64,000 nucleotides of DNA from Sphingobacterium sp. B16(2022). GTDB lineage: Bacteria; Bacteroidota; Bacteroidia; Sphingobacteriales; Sphingobacteriaceae. The notes beneath the pieces were generated by a model. It saw only the letters and a list, made by a program, of their open reading frames with translations. It had not been told where the DNA came from and ran no database searches. How positions within the stretch are numbered: the first letter of the stretch is position 1; each line of letters opens with the position of its first letter. This document shows positions 1 through 8,304 of the stretch, one piece after another. The stretch is taken from the NCBI RefSeq assembly GCF_012030425.1, contig NZ_JAAUVN010000006.1, forward strand, positions 268,271-332,270, in the 5' to 3' direction. Made by a program: the position numbers and the translations under genes.

Positions 1-379
1 ATTTTTCTTTCTCTCCTCTATAATCTAATTCAATTTCGTGTGCAAAAACACGGTCTTCAGCATCTTTAACAGAGTTTACGATCGTAAAGTTGGTCTGTAG
101 GTGAGACATTTCCAATACCTCAAGGACTTCAGAGTCCAAGTTTGCTAGAATGAATAGCCCACCACTTGAATCACAAAGACGATTTGCCAATAGTGCCAAG
201 CGAATACTGCTTTCGTCTATTTTACGCACATTAGATAAATCTAAAATAATATTACGTTGACCAACCGTATTTCTCAACAAAAACTCACCTTTTAATTTAA
301 TCGCTTTTTCCGCATCTAAGCTATCACAAAGCGGTTCTATTACAATATAGCGGTCATGCTTATCAATCGTATATTTCAT
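1..379 (-). CDS. STAS-domain protein (anti-sigma-antagonist-like), 3' end cut by window edge
   Basis: This leftward reading frame starts at the ATG complementary to 377-379 and stays open to the window edge, so its C-terminus is missing. The visible 126 residues begin MKYTIDKHDRYIVIEPL and contain NIILDLSNVRKIDESSIRLA, which fits the STAS fold with its conserved serine in the segment after the central strand. STAS proteins of this size usually bind anti-sigma kinases or act as small signalling adaptors in the cytoplasm. The gene lies 17 bp downstream of purC on the same strand and is probably cotranscribed with phoH and purC. No partner kinase or phosphatase is visible here. The STAS call is from recognition; the role is inferred. 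Confidence 0.75.
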   Translation of the reverse strand, partial: MKYTIDKHDRYIVIEPLCDSLDAEKAIKLKGEFLLRNTVGQRNIILDLSNVRKIDESSIRLALLANRLCDSSGGLFILANLDSEVLEVLEMSHLQTNFTIVNSVKDAEDRVFAHEIELDYRGEKEK

Positions 380-396
380 AATTTAGATCCTTTCTC

Positions 397-1347
397 TTAA
401 TATTTTAGTTGTTTTAAAGCTTGAGTCACATTCCGTTCTACACGTTCCAAAACATCTTCTTGATTTGGATAAACAAACTTCTCGCCTACAATATGCTCAT
501 AAAGTTCGATATATCGCTCAGAAATTGATTTTATTATTTCATCTGTCATTTCCGGAACCTGCTGTCCATCTTTACCTTGAAATCCGTTTTCAATTAACCA
601 TTTGCGTACAAACTCTTTCGACAATTGCTTTTGTGCTTCACCACTTGCCTGACGTTCAGCATAACCTTCCGCATAAAAATAACGGGAAGAATCTGGTGTA
701 TGAATTTCATCGATCAAAATAATCTGACCATCTTTTTTGCCAAATTCATATTTGGTATCCACCAAGATCAATCCTCTTTCAGCTGCGATTTCAGTACCTC
801 GTTGAAATAATGCTTTTGTATATTTCTCCAACTGGATATAATCTTCTTCACTCACGATTCCTCTTGCTAAAATAGCATCTCTAGAAATATCCTCATCGTG
901 ACCTACTGCTGCTTTTGTCGTGGGAGTAATAATAGGTTCAGGTAATTTATCATTTTCCTTCAACCCCTCTGGCAGCGCTTCGCCACATACCGAACGTTTT
1001 CCTGCACTATACTCTCTCCAAGCGTGACCAGATAAATACCCACGGATCACCATTTCTACTTTAAAAGGCTCACACATTTTACCAATCGTAACACTTGGGT
1101 CCGGAACAGAAACTACCCAGTTTGGCAGAATATCTTCCGTTGCTTTCAAAAATTTTGCAGCGATCTGATTCAATACCTGTCCTTTATAAGGGATAGGTTT
1201 TGGTAATACCACATCGAATGCCGAAATACGATCTGAAGCCACCATAGCTAAATATTCATGAGCAATGGTATATACATCACGTACTTTACCTCTGTAAAAA
1301 GAGGTTTGATTTTCGAAATTGAAATTTGTTTCTTGTATTGCGTTCAT
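397..1347 (-). CDS. purC: Phosphoribosylaminoimidazole-succinocarboxamide synthase (SAICAR synthetase)
   Basis: PurC joins CAIR and aspartate using ATP in de novo purine synthesis, in the cytoplasm. The 316-residue protein has the family motifs YRGKVRDVY near residue 18, SDRISAFDVVLPKPIPYKG near 38, VEMVIRGYLSGHAW near 97 and ILIDEIHTPDSSRY near 211. The length fits the longer, eukaryote-like PurC common in Bacteroidota. The gene sits between phoH, about 50 bp upstream, and the STAS gene, all leftward, which suggests one transcript. No frameshift or missing motif is seen. Confidence 0.96.
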   Translation of the reverse strand: MNAIQETNFNFENQTSFYRGKVRDVYTIAHEYLAMVASDRISAFDVVLPKPIPYKGQVLNQIAAKFLKATEDILPNWVVSVPDPSVTIGKMCEPFKVEMVIRGYLSGHAWREYSAGKRSVCGEALPEGLKENDKLPEPIITPTTKAAVGHDEDISRDAILARGIVSEEDYIQLEKYTKALFQRGTEIAAERGLILVDTKYEFGKKDGQIILIDEIHTPDSSRYFYAEGYAERQASGEAQKQLSKEFVRKWLIENGFQGKDGQQVPEMTDEIIKSISERYIELYEHIVGEKFVYPNQEDVLERVERNVTQALKQLKY

Positions 1348-1396
1348 ATATTGATGAATGGATAGTATCTCTCTATCTCAAATTTATTATTGACTA

Positions 1397-2392
1397 TTAA
1401 ATATCTCCGTAAGCCTCTAGAATGCGTTTCACTAGTTTGTGCCTCACAACATCTGAACCGTTTAAATGTATAATATCAATACCCTCAATATTATCCAGCA
1501 ATCGTACAGCAGTTGCTAGTCCTGACTGATTCTTTCTTGGTAAATCAATCTGCGTCACGTCACCCGTAACAATGAATTTTGCAGTCGGTCCCATCCGGGT
1601 TAAAAACATTTTCAATTGCATATCGGTTGCATTCTGTGCTTCATCCAAAATCACGAAACAATTATCTAAAGTACGTCCACGCATAAAAGCTAAAGGAGCG
1701 ACCTCAATGGTTCTATTCTCGAGATATCCTTTAAGTTTTTCTGCTGGAATCATATCATCAAGCGCATCGTATAAAGGGCGTAAGTAAGGATCAACTTTTT
1801 CTTTTAGATCTCCCGGAAGAAAGCCCAAATTTTCTCCAGCTTCAACAGCCGGCCGTGTTAAGATGATACGTTTGATTTCTTTGTTGCGTAATGCACGGAC
1901 CGCTAAGGCAACGGCGGTGTAGGTTTTACCTGTACCTGCAGGACCTATAGCGAAAAGGATGTCATTGTTCGTGATGCTATCCACCATCTTTCTTTGATTC
2001 GTTGTACGTGCACGCACAATAATGCCATTAGGCCCAAAAACGATAGGCTCGGAACCGACACTTGCAGCTTTATCAGCAAGCATTTTTTCTTCCAGTACAG
2101 CAGATCCCGAAGTTGTCTGCATCAGGTTTTCCAAATCCATTAAAGAAAGTTTATTGTACTTTTCCAAATGGTTGATAACATCGTCAAAGGAATTTTTGAA
2201 AGATTCAAGTTGCTTTTCATCACCCAATACCTTCATCTCATTACCCCTAGCTACAATTCTCAATTTTGGATACTGTTTTTTTATGTAGTCAAAGTGCTCA
2301 TTCTGAGCGCCCCAAAGTATCGCTAAATTGATAGCATCCAATGTAATTTGTAATTCGTTCAAATCATTCAATTTAAGGTGAATTATTTCCAT
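1397..2392 (-). CDS. PhoH family ATPase (PhoH-like, YbeZ type)
   Basis: The 331-residue protein has a P-loop GPAGTGKT near residue 152, a Walker B segment CFVILDEAQNAT near 245, and the PhoH signature TRPAVEAGENLGFLPGDLKEK. The first ~110 residues form the small N-terminal domain typical of the YbeZ/PhoL branch. Members are cytoplasmic ATPases linked to RNA metabolism and ribosome maturation, often with YbeY, but the substrate of this one cannot be read from sequence. It is the first gene of a leftward unit with purC and the STAS gene. The ATG is the first in frame. Confidence 0.93.
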   Translation of the reverse strand: MEIIHLKLNDLNELQITLDAINLAILWGAQNEHFDYIKKQYPKLRIVARGNEMKVLGDEKQLESFKNSFDDVINHLEKYNKLSLMDLENLMQTTSGSAVLEEKMLADKAASVGSEPIVFGPNGIIVRARTTNQRKMVDSITNNDILFAIGPAGTGKTYTAVALAVRALRNKEIKRIILTRPAVEAGENLGFLPGDLKEKVDPYLRPLYDALDDMIPAEKLKGYLENRTIEVAPLAFMRGRTLDNCFVILDEAQNATDMQLKMFLTRMGPTAKFIVTGDVTQIDLPRKNQSGLATAVRLLDNIEGIDIIHLNGSDVVRHKLVKRILEAYGDI

Positions 2393-2717
2393 ATTGGCCT
2401 GTTACCTACAAACATCAACCAATATCCAAAAATACAGTATTAATATCAATTTTAGCATCAGAATATGCAACAAAAATAAAAAAAAGAGTTCATTTTTTAT
2501 TTTTATATTGGTGGATATCAAGATTAAAAACATCCAACTCAAATCGATCGGATCGAATATGTACATTCTATTTATTTTTATCAGAAGACATTACGTACTT
2601 TTGCGTACCTTTTCTTTTTTTTGAGTTAATTTTACTTTAATTTTGAGGATTAAGTTCATATATTAAAACCTTAACAAAAAGAATTCTAGGGTATATCATA
2701 AAGGGTAATTAAGAAGA
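2393..2717. other. Intergenic region between divergent phoH and SAM hydrolase genes
   Basis: About 325 bp of A/T-rich sequence with no convincing gene. A 76-codon frame here is low-complexity (runs of Lys, Ile, Phe) and resembles no family. The region must hold promoters for phoH (leftward) and the SAM hydrolase gene (rightward); a rightward TAnnTTTG element is at 2596-2603. Confidence 0.6.
2596..2603 (+). promoter_or_regulatory. Candidate -7 promoter element for the SAM hydrolase gene
   Basis: TACTTTTG matches the Bacteroidota -7 consensus TAnnTTTG. It is 115 bp upstream of the ATG at 2718, and no clear TTTG box lies at the expected spacing, so the call is tentative. Confidence 0.4.
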
Positions 2718-3506
2718 ATGGGAGTTATTACATTAACAACAGATTTAGGACATAAAGATTTCTATCAAGCAGCGCTCAAAGGCAGTTTGATATCGGAACT
2801 TCCTGATGTCCGAATTGTTGATATTACACACGAAATACCGGCCTTCAATATTCCGAGAGCAGCCTTTGTATTAGCCAATGCGTATCATTATTTCCCAAAA
2901 AAAACAGTCCATATCATTGGGATCAACACTTTATTTCATGAAGGATCACGTTACGTGGCAATGATGTATAATGATCACTTCTTTGTTGGCGCAGACAACG
3001 GCATCTTTAGCTTACTCTTAAATGGTGACAAACCTCAAGAACTTGTTGAACTTAATTTGATTCAGGACCTTCGTTACTTACATTTCCCACTTGCTGATAT
3101 TTTGACCAAATCAGCCTGTCACATTGCTAAAGGAGGTAAATTAACGGACATTGGTAATACCATTGATCAAACAGTTGAAAAAGTCACGTTACAACCTATA
3201 TATGACAATGATACCATCCGCGGTAATGTCGTCTATGTTGATGCTTTTGGAAATGCGATTACCAATATCTCCAAGGAATTATTTAACCGTGTACAAAAAG
3301 GTCGAAGCTTCACACTCTATTTTAAAAGAAGTGAAACCATCACTAATTTATCATGGAACTACAATGAGGTAACGGAGGGAGAAAAACTATGTTTGTTCGG
3401 AATCAGTAATTATCTGGAGATCGCTATGAATAAAGCAAACGCAAGTCAGCTCTTAGGATTATTTGATGATGAATCTCATATCATCAGAATCGAATTCCAC
3501 AATTAA
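2718..3506 (+). CDS. SAM hydrolase / SAM hydroxide adenosyltransferase (DUF62 family)
   Basis: The 262-residue protein starts MGVITLTTDLGHKDFYQAALKG, the hallmark N-terminus of the family that includes fluorinase, chlorinase and the SAM-hydrolysing DUF62 proteins. Further motifs are VDITHEIPAFNI near residue 35, FVGADNGIFSLLL near 89 and VVYVDAFGNAITNI near 171. Characterised non-halogenating members split S-adenosylmethionine to adenosine and methionine using an activated water. The length and lack of a halogenase-type insertion favour hydrolysis, but I cannot confirm this residue by residue. The gene is a single rightward unit divergent from phoH. Confidence 0.88.
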   Translation: MGVITLTTDLGHKDFYQAALKGSLISELPDVRIVDITHEIPAFNIPRAAFVLANAYHYFPKKTVHIIGINTLFHEGSRYVAMMYNDHFFVGADNGIFSLLLNGDKPQELVELNLIQDLRYLHFPLADILTKSACHIAKGGKLTDIGNTIDQTVEKVTLQPIYDNDTIRGNVVYVDAFGNAITNISKELFNRVQKGRSFTLYFKRSETITNLSWNYNEVTEGEKLCLFGISNYLEIAMNKANASQLLGLFDDESHIIRIEFHN

Positions 3507-3580
3507 TAACAAAACGAGCGATTAAACTTTTATTCCTTTTTTTTGTCTTATCCAAGATTTTAAAAAAATATCATTTGAAT

Positions 3581-4105
3581 ATGCAGTTTATAAAAAGTCT
3601 TTCTTTTCTTCTATTCTTTCTGACAGGTTTTGCTGTTAGCGCACAAAATGCTGACTCAACTTCCTTTGAGGCACAACGTATGCGTGTCAATAAACTTATT
3701 GAAGATCGTAAAGTAAAATTTGGAGAATACGATCTAAGTCTGGAAAAGAAATCAGCCATATTTGGGCTTTTTAAATCGAAAGATGATATGCAGCGCACCA
3801 TAGATATTTTAAAAAATATCGTCATCACTGACAACAATATTTTTTTGGAAACACGTAGACTCATCAGCATCAAAGATGATGAAAAACAGAAGTTCCAGAA
3901 TCTAGCTTCGGAATATGACAAACAGATTTCTGCTTACATGGGCACCATCAATAAGCTGCAAAAAGAGAATGAGAAACTCAAAAAAGACGTAGAAAATCTA
4001 GAAGGAAGTGATAATAGTTCAAATATTTTACTTTATATCGCCCTCGCTATCATAGCTGTTCTGAGTTATTTAATATACCGAAATCAAAAAATTACTAAAG
4101 GATGA
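3581..4105 (+). CDS. Unknown exported coiled-coil protein with C-terminal membrane anchor
   Basis: I do not recognise this 174-residue protein. An N-terminal signal peptide (MQFIKSLSFLLFFLTGFAVSAQ) is followed by a charged, helical region of about residues 25-145. The end of this region (LQKENEKLKKDVENLEG) is clearly coiled coil. A membrane segment (NILLYIALAIIAVLSYLIY) and a short basic tail close the protein. The start is taken as ATG 3581; an upstream in-frame TTG at 3575 adds only two residues and is unlikely. The topology suggests a periplasmic coiled coil tethered by its C-terminus. The gene lies just upstream of an MsbA-like exporter, with a separate promoter element between them. Confidence 0.75.
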   Translation: MQFIKSLSFLLFFLTGFAVSAQNADSTSFEAQRMRVNKLIEDRKVKFGEYDLSLEKKSAIFGLFKSKDDMQRTIDILKNIVITDNNIFLETRRLISIKDDEKQKFQNLASEYDKQISAYMGTINKLQKENEKLKKDVENLEGSDNSSNILLYIALAIIAVLSYLIYRNQKITKG

Positions 4106-4127
4106 TAAGTGATTAATGAAGAGTAGT

Positions 4128-4135
4128 TACTTTTG
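4128..4135 (+). promoter_or_regulatory. Candidate -7 promoter element for the ABC exporter gene
   Basis: TACTTTTG matches TAnnTTTG and ends 29 bp before the ATG at 4165. There is no clear -33 box at 17-23 bp. Confidence 0.4.
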
Positions 4136-4164
4136 CAGGTCTCAATATTAAATTGATTGGTGCT

Positions 4165-5997
4165 ATGGCAAGAGGATTTAACAGCGGAAATAAGCAAGAA
4201 GAAGAACTACCAAAACCGAAACTTAATAAGGAATTATTAAAAAGAGCGGCACAAATACTATCGTATCTAAAACCATTTAGAACCAAGTTTTTGTTAGGAA
4301 TGCTTTTCTTGATACTTTCAAGTTTGGCGATGCTGACTTTCCCAGCACTTTTAGGTGCAATGATTGATGCTTCCGAAGGAAAACAAACGTACACATGGCT
4401 CCCAGCCGATGTTTTTGAAATAGGATCCATCGCTTTTGTTATCCTCACTTTTACTTCCATTGTCTCTTTTTTTAGAATTCGCCTATTTGTGGAGATTGCA
4501 GAAAAATCTCTCGCATCAATTCGCCGGGATTCATACCAGAAATTGATATCACTTCCCATGGAGTATTTTGCCAATCGTCGCGTTGGTGAACTCAACAGTA
4601 GGTTATCTGCAGATTTAGCTCAGATACAAGACACTATGACAACTACTTTAGCTGAGATCTTGAGACAGTGTATCAGCTTAGCATTTGGTGTTGCATTATT
4701 AGTTTTTGTATCACCAAAGCTAGCTTTAATGAACTTATGCATTTTGCCAGTACTCGTTGTAACAGCTATTGTATTTGGTAAATTCATCAGAAACCTATCA
4801 CGTCAGGCTCAAGATAAATTGGCAGAATCGAACACCATCGTGCAAGAGACATTACAGGGAATCAGCAATGTTAAAGCTTTTGTCAATGAATATTATGAAT
4901 CAAACAGATATTCCAATAAACTAGATGCCGTTGTTGGCTTAGCGGTAAAAGGTGCAACATATCGTGGTGCATTTGCTTCCTTTATCATCTTCTGTATCTT
5001 TGGTGCTGTCATTGCGGTGATCTGGTACGGTTCTACGCTAGTATTTTTAGGAGAAATGTCTGTTGGAGATTTGACCACTTACATTCTATATTCGATGTTC
5101 GTTGCTGGATCTATGGGGAGTTTTCCAGAACTCTATGCCAATATTCAGAAAGCTCTGGGAGCAAGCGAACGCGTACTGGAAATCCTACAGGAAGAACAGG
5201 AAAGTATCACAATCGATGAATCTTCTAAAGAGATCCGTAAACATTTTCATGGTGATCTGACTTTCAACCATGTATCTTTCTCTTATCCTAGCAGACCTGA
5301 TATTAAAATATTAAAAGATATTACGTTTCATGCGAAAGCTGGACAAAAAATTGCGATCGTCGGCCCGAGTGGTATCGGTAAGTCAACTATTGCTTCATTG
5401 GTCTTGCAATTTTACAAACCTGACAGCGGAGAGATTCTGTATGATGGGATGAGCAGCGCTGACTATTTATTGTCTGATATCCGTAATCAAGTCGCCATTG
5501 TTCCACAAGACGTCTTACTTTTTGGCGGTACTATTCGTGAAAATATTGCTTATGGACGCCTAGACGCTGATGCTGACCATATCATTACAGCTTCAAAACG
5601 TGCAAATGCACATGATTTTATTATGAATTTCCCGGAGGGCTATGATACACTGGTAGGTGAAAGAGGGGTTAAATTATCCGGAGGTCAACGTCAACGTATC
5701 GCAATTGCGCGCGCTTTATTGAAAGATCCTGCGATCCTTATCCTGGATGAAGCAACATCATCATTGGATTCCGAATCAGAAAGACAAGTACAATTAGCAC
5801 TTGAAGAATTAATGAAAGGAAGAACTTCCATTATCATCGCACATCGATTGTCTACTATTGTAGACTCGGATCAAATTATGGTCATCGAAAACGGCGTGGT
5901 GTCCGAATCAGGAAATCATATCGAATTAATGAGCAAAGGTAGTGGACTATACCATCACCTGTACTCATTGCAATCCAAACATAAGATTCAAGTGTAA
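4165..5997 (+). CDS. ABC exporter half-transporter, MsbA/lipid-flippase type
   Basis: A fused permease-ATPase of 610 residues. The N-terminal part (about residues 25-315) is a six-helix ABC exporter domain. The C-terminal ATPase has Walker A GPSGIGKST, the signature LSGGQRQRIAIARALLKDP, Walker B ILILDEATSSLD and the H-loop IIAHRLSTI. Such half-transporters work as homodimers in the inner membrane and export lipids, lipid-linked molecules or drugs. MsbA-like lipid A flipping is possible but not provable. The start chosen is ATG 4165; a longer frame begins at a TTG four codons upstream. The gene appears to form its own transcription unit. Confidence 0.9.
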   Translation: MARGFNSGNKQEEELPKPKLNKELLKRAAQILSYLKPFRTKFLLGMLFLILSSLAMLTFPALLGAMIDASEGKQTYTWLPADVFEIGSIAFVILTFTSIVSFFRIRLFVEIAEKSLASIRRDSYQKLISLPMEYFANRRVGELNSRLSADLAQIQDTMTTTLAEILRQCISLAFGVALLVFVSPKLALMNLCILPVLVVTAIVFGKFIRNLSRQAQDKLAESNTIVQETLQGISNVKAFVNEYYESNRYSNKLDAVVGLAVKGATYRGAFASFIIFCIFGAVIAVIWYGSTLVFLGEMSVGDLTTYILYSMFVAGSMGSFPELYANIQKALGASERVLEILQEEQESITIDESSKEIRKHFHGDLTFNHVSFSYPSRPDIKILKDITFHAKAGQKIAIVGPSGIGKSTIASLVLQFYKPDSGEILYDGMSSADYLLSDIRNQVAIVPQDVLLFGGTIRENIAYGRLDADADHIITASKRANAHDFIMNFPEGYDTLVGERGVKLSGGQRQRIAIARALLKDPAILILDEATSSLDSESERQVQLALEELMKGRTSIIIAHRLSTIVDSDQIMVIENGVVSESGNHIELMSKGSGLYHHLYSLQSKHKIQV

Positions 5998-6084
5998 AAA
6001 AATGTTAATTCATAAGCCCTTTTAAAACTTTTCTCTGTATCAACTGTTTAATTGGTATCATAGTTGAAAGAAGTATATTAAAAT

Positions 6085-6501
6085 ATGAGCGATATGAAAA
6101 ATAAAAATGGATTAGTTGCATTTGCGTTAATAGGTTTAGCAGCAGGTGCTGCAGCATGGTATTTATTAGGTACTGATGATGGCAAGAAACAATTAAGTCG
6201 TGCTAATGACGGAATTAAAGATCTGACTCGTTCTCTAAAAGATGTATCAAAAAGAGAAGCAAAAAGAGCTCGGAAATTAGCAAACCAGGCTTCCGAAGAA
6301 TTACATGCTTTAAAAAATAAAGCTGCTGAAGGATTTGGATCATTGAAAGATAAAGCTTCTGATGAAGTGGATGCTTTAAAAAATAAAGCAAAAGAAGTAG
6401 GCAGAGAAGCATTGAATAATACCAATAGCGCTGCTCATAAATTAGCAGATCACGTTGACGATGCTGTCGATACAGCAAAAAGCAAAGTTGATAAAGCCTA
6501 A
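6085..6501 (+). CDS. YtxH-domain small membrane protein
   Basis: The 138-residue protein has one N-terminal membrane segment (NGLVAFALIGLAAGAAAWYLLG) directly followed by a lysine- and alanine-rich helical tail (GKKQLSRANDGIKDLTRSLKD and onward). This is the typical YtxH layout, linked in other bacteria to general stress, with no known biochemical activity. The tail repeats short LKNKA / LKDKA units around residues 75-110, suggesting a long amphipathic helix like LEA-type proteins. An alternative ATG three codons downstream (6094) is possible. Confidence 0.75.
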   Translation: MSDMKNKNGLVAFALIGLAAGAAAWYLLGTDDGKKQLSRANDGIKDLTRSLKDVSKREAKRARKLANQASEELHALKNKAAEGFGSLKDKASDEVDALKNKAKEVGREALNNTNSAAHKLADHVDDAVDTAKSKVDKA

Positions 6502-6560
6502 AACCTTTTAAAATTTACTTCCTCGTTGCACTATTCATTCAGCTTATTACATTTCATTTG

Positions 6561-6568
6561 TATCTTTG
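6561..6568 (+). promoter_or_regulatory. Candidate -7 promoter element just before ccmB
   Basis: TATCTTTG matches TAnnTTTG and ends 6 bp before the ccmB ATG at 6575. Transcription starting 5-8 nt downstream would give an mRNA with almost no leader. No clear -33 box is seen. Confidence 0.4.
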
Positions 6569-6574
6569 CGCTGT

Positions 6575-7234
6575 ATGAATTTACTACAACAAGTAAAAAC
6601 TTTAGTCTATAAAGATGCTATTCTAGAGTGGCGATCCAAATATGCCATCAATAGCATTTTACTATATGTAATATCTACAGTATTTGTTTGCTATCAAGCA
6701 TTCAAATCTGTAGATGCTACGATATGGAACGCTTTATTTTGGATTATCATGCTCTTCGCATCGGTGAATGCCATCAATAAGAGTTTCACACAAGAAAACC
6801 AACAACGCCAACTTTATTACTACTCTATTGTAAACCCGAAAGCAGTTATACTCGCTAAGATTTTTTATAATATGTGTTTAATGGCATTCTTGGCCGTTGT
6901 TGCATATTTAACCTACTCCGTAATTTTCAAAAATCCATTAGGCGATCCCGCTTTATACTTTTTTGCAGTCATCTTGGGCAGTGTCAGCTTTGCTTCTGTT
7001 TTCACTATGGTTTCGGGAATTACTTCAAAAGCTGGAAATAACAGCACCTTAATGGCTATCCTGAGTTTTCCTGTTATTATTCCGTTGCTTATCGTACTGA
7101 TTAAGCTGTCTCAGAATGCAATGCAGGGCATGGATAGAGCAGAAAGTTTGAATGAAATCGTCGTTTTAATTGCAATTAATATCATCACAATCACTGTTTC
7201 TTTATTGTTATTTCCTTACCTTTGGCGTGATTAA
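6575..7234 (+). CDS. ccmB: Haem exporter membrane subunit CcmB
   Basis: The 219-residue protein has about six membrane segments and matches the CcmB family: an early VYKDAILEWRSKYAINSILLY, then NKSFTQENQQRQLYYYSI and AKIFYNMCLMAFLA. CcmB is the permease of the CcmAB transporter in system I cytochrome c maturation, where ATP-driven release of holo-CcmE depends on it. The start is ATG 6575; a TTG three codons upstream falls inside the -7 element and is unlikely. It leads ccmB-ccmC-ccmD. No ccmA ATPase gene is adjacent. Confidence 0.9.
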   Translation: MNLLQQVKTLVYKDAILEWRSKYAINSILLYVISTVFVCYQAFKSVDATIWNALFWIIMLFASVNAINKSFTQENQQRQLYYYSIVNPKAVILAKIFYNMCLMAFLAVVAYLTYSVIFKNPLGDPALYFFAVILGSVSFASVFTMVSGITSKAGNNSTLMAILSFPVIIPLLIVLIKLSQNAMQGMDRAESLNEIVVLIAINIITITVSLLLFPYLWRD

Positions 7235-7267
7235 TTGCACAATTACAGTTTTTAAATATTCATAAAA

Positions 7268-7933
7268 ATGAGAAAAAGTTGGTGGAAAATTTTGGCAGTA
7301 GTCTTAATTTCATTGGTCATCATTGCAGGGCTACTAGGTCCAGTACCTGCTTTATTCCTTCTTCATGAAACCATCCGAAATATTTATTTCCATGTCCCGA
7401 TGTGGTTTGCAATGCTATTCCTTTATACAATATCTGTTATCTACAGTATCAAGTACTTGAATACGGGCAAGCAAGAGTATGATTTAATGGCAGTAGAAGC
7501 TGTAAATACAGGAATTACATTTTGTTTTATGGGATTAGCTACAGGTATGCTATGGGCAAATATTACCTGGGGAGAAGCATGGCCCAATGATCCTAAATTG
7601 AATGGATCTGCAATTGCGACATTGATGTACTTGGCCTACTTGGTCTTAAGAAATGCGCTTGAAGAGGAACAGAAAAGAGCTAAAATATCTGCGGTCTATA
7701 ATATTTTTGCTTTTCCTATCATGATTGTTTTGCTTTATATCTTACCAAAACTGACTGATTCACTGCACCCAGGAAGCGGAGGAAATAGCGCTTTCAGTAA
7801 CTTGGACATGAACAATCAGTTAAGACCGGTATTTTATACAGCCGTCATTGGCTGGATTTTGATCGGCACTTGGATGTTTACCTTACGCTACCGTTTACGT
7901 ATCATCGAACAGAAGCAAAATGAAATTAATTAA
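7268..7933 (+). CDS. ccmC: Haem-handling protein CcmC (CcsA/CcmC family)
   Basis: The 221-residue inner-membrane protein has six predicted helices. The tryptophan-rich motif TWGEAWPNDPKL lies near residue 100. Candidate haem-ligand histidines sit in IYFHVPMW (near residue 41) and SLHPGSGG (near 171), matching the CcmC pattern. CcmC loads haem onto CcmE during cytochrome c maturation. It follows ccmB by 33 bp and is followed closely by the CcmD-like gene. ccmE and ccmF are not in the window. Confidence 0.9.
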   Translation: MRKSWWKILAVVLISLVIIAGLLGPVPALFLLHETIRNIYFHVPMWFAMLFLYTISVIYSIKYLNTGKQEYDLMAVEAVNTGITFCFMGLATGMLWANITWGEAWPNDPKLNGSAIATLMYLAYLVLRNALEEEQKRAKISAVYNIFAFPIMIVLLYILPKLTDSLHPGSGGNSAFSNLDMNNQLRPVFYTAVIGWILIGTWMFTLRYRLRIIEQKQNEIN

Positions 7934-7961
7934 TTTTTTGAAAAATCTTATTACAATTGAT

Positions 7962-8177
7962 ATGAAAAAGTTATCACTATCAATCGCTTTAGTCTTCATG
8001 ACAACATTAAACATCTTTGCACAAAGCGAAATTGATATGGCGACTGGACTAAGAAGTTCAGGTAAAATATACGTGGTTGTTTTGGTTATGCTCGTTTTGT
8101 TCTTAGGAATAGCTGGTTATTTGTTTATCCTGGATAGGAAAATAACAAGATTAGAAAAGAAACAAAATCAAAAATAA
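7962..8177 (+). CDS. ccmD: CcmD-family small membrane protein
   Basis: This 71-residue protein has a signal-like N-terminus (KLSLSIALVFMTTLNIFAQ), one membrane helix (IYVVVLVMLVLFLGIAGYLFI) and a charged tail ending LDRKITRLEKKQNQK. Single-helix proteins with a charged C-terminus immediately after ccmC are CcmD-type components that help release holo-CcmE. A longer start at ATG 7920 would overlap ccmC by 14 bp; I prefer ATG 7962 because it puts the hydrophobic signal at the N-terminus. The call rests largely on position and topology. Confidence 0.7.
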   Translation: MKKLSLSIALVFMTTLNIFAQSEIDMATGLRSSGKIYVVVLVMLVLFLGIAGYLFILDRKITRLEKKQNQK

Positions 8178-8200
8178 TTTTACAATATCATCTTATAAAA

Positions 8201-8245
8201 GGCAATGCTATCATATCAAGAATGTGATGGCATTGTTGGTTTTAA
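8201..8245 (+). terminator. Hairpin after ccmD, possible terminator
   Basis: A 14-bp stem with two G-U pairs (8203-8216 with 8222-8235, 5-nt loop) is followed by a weak T-rich tail. It could end the ccmBCD transcript. Confidence 0.4.
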
Positions 8246-8304
8246 TCAACCTTATTCGGAATTAAATAGTAATATTGTAGAGAACAACTTGTAACAAGGC
8301 ATAC

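Noticed and set aside
2394..2624. 76-codon rightward frame between phoH and the SAM hydrolase gene
   Set aside because: Low-complexity Lys/Ile/Phe composition, no family likeness, and it covers the promoter region.
3575..4164. Upstream TTG starts for the genes at 3581 and 4165
   Set aside because: They add only 2 to 4 residues; each gene has an in-frame ATG giving a natural N-terminus.
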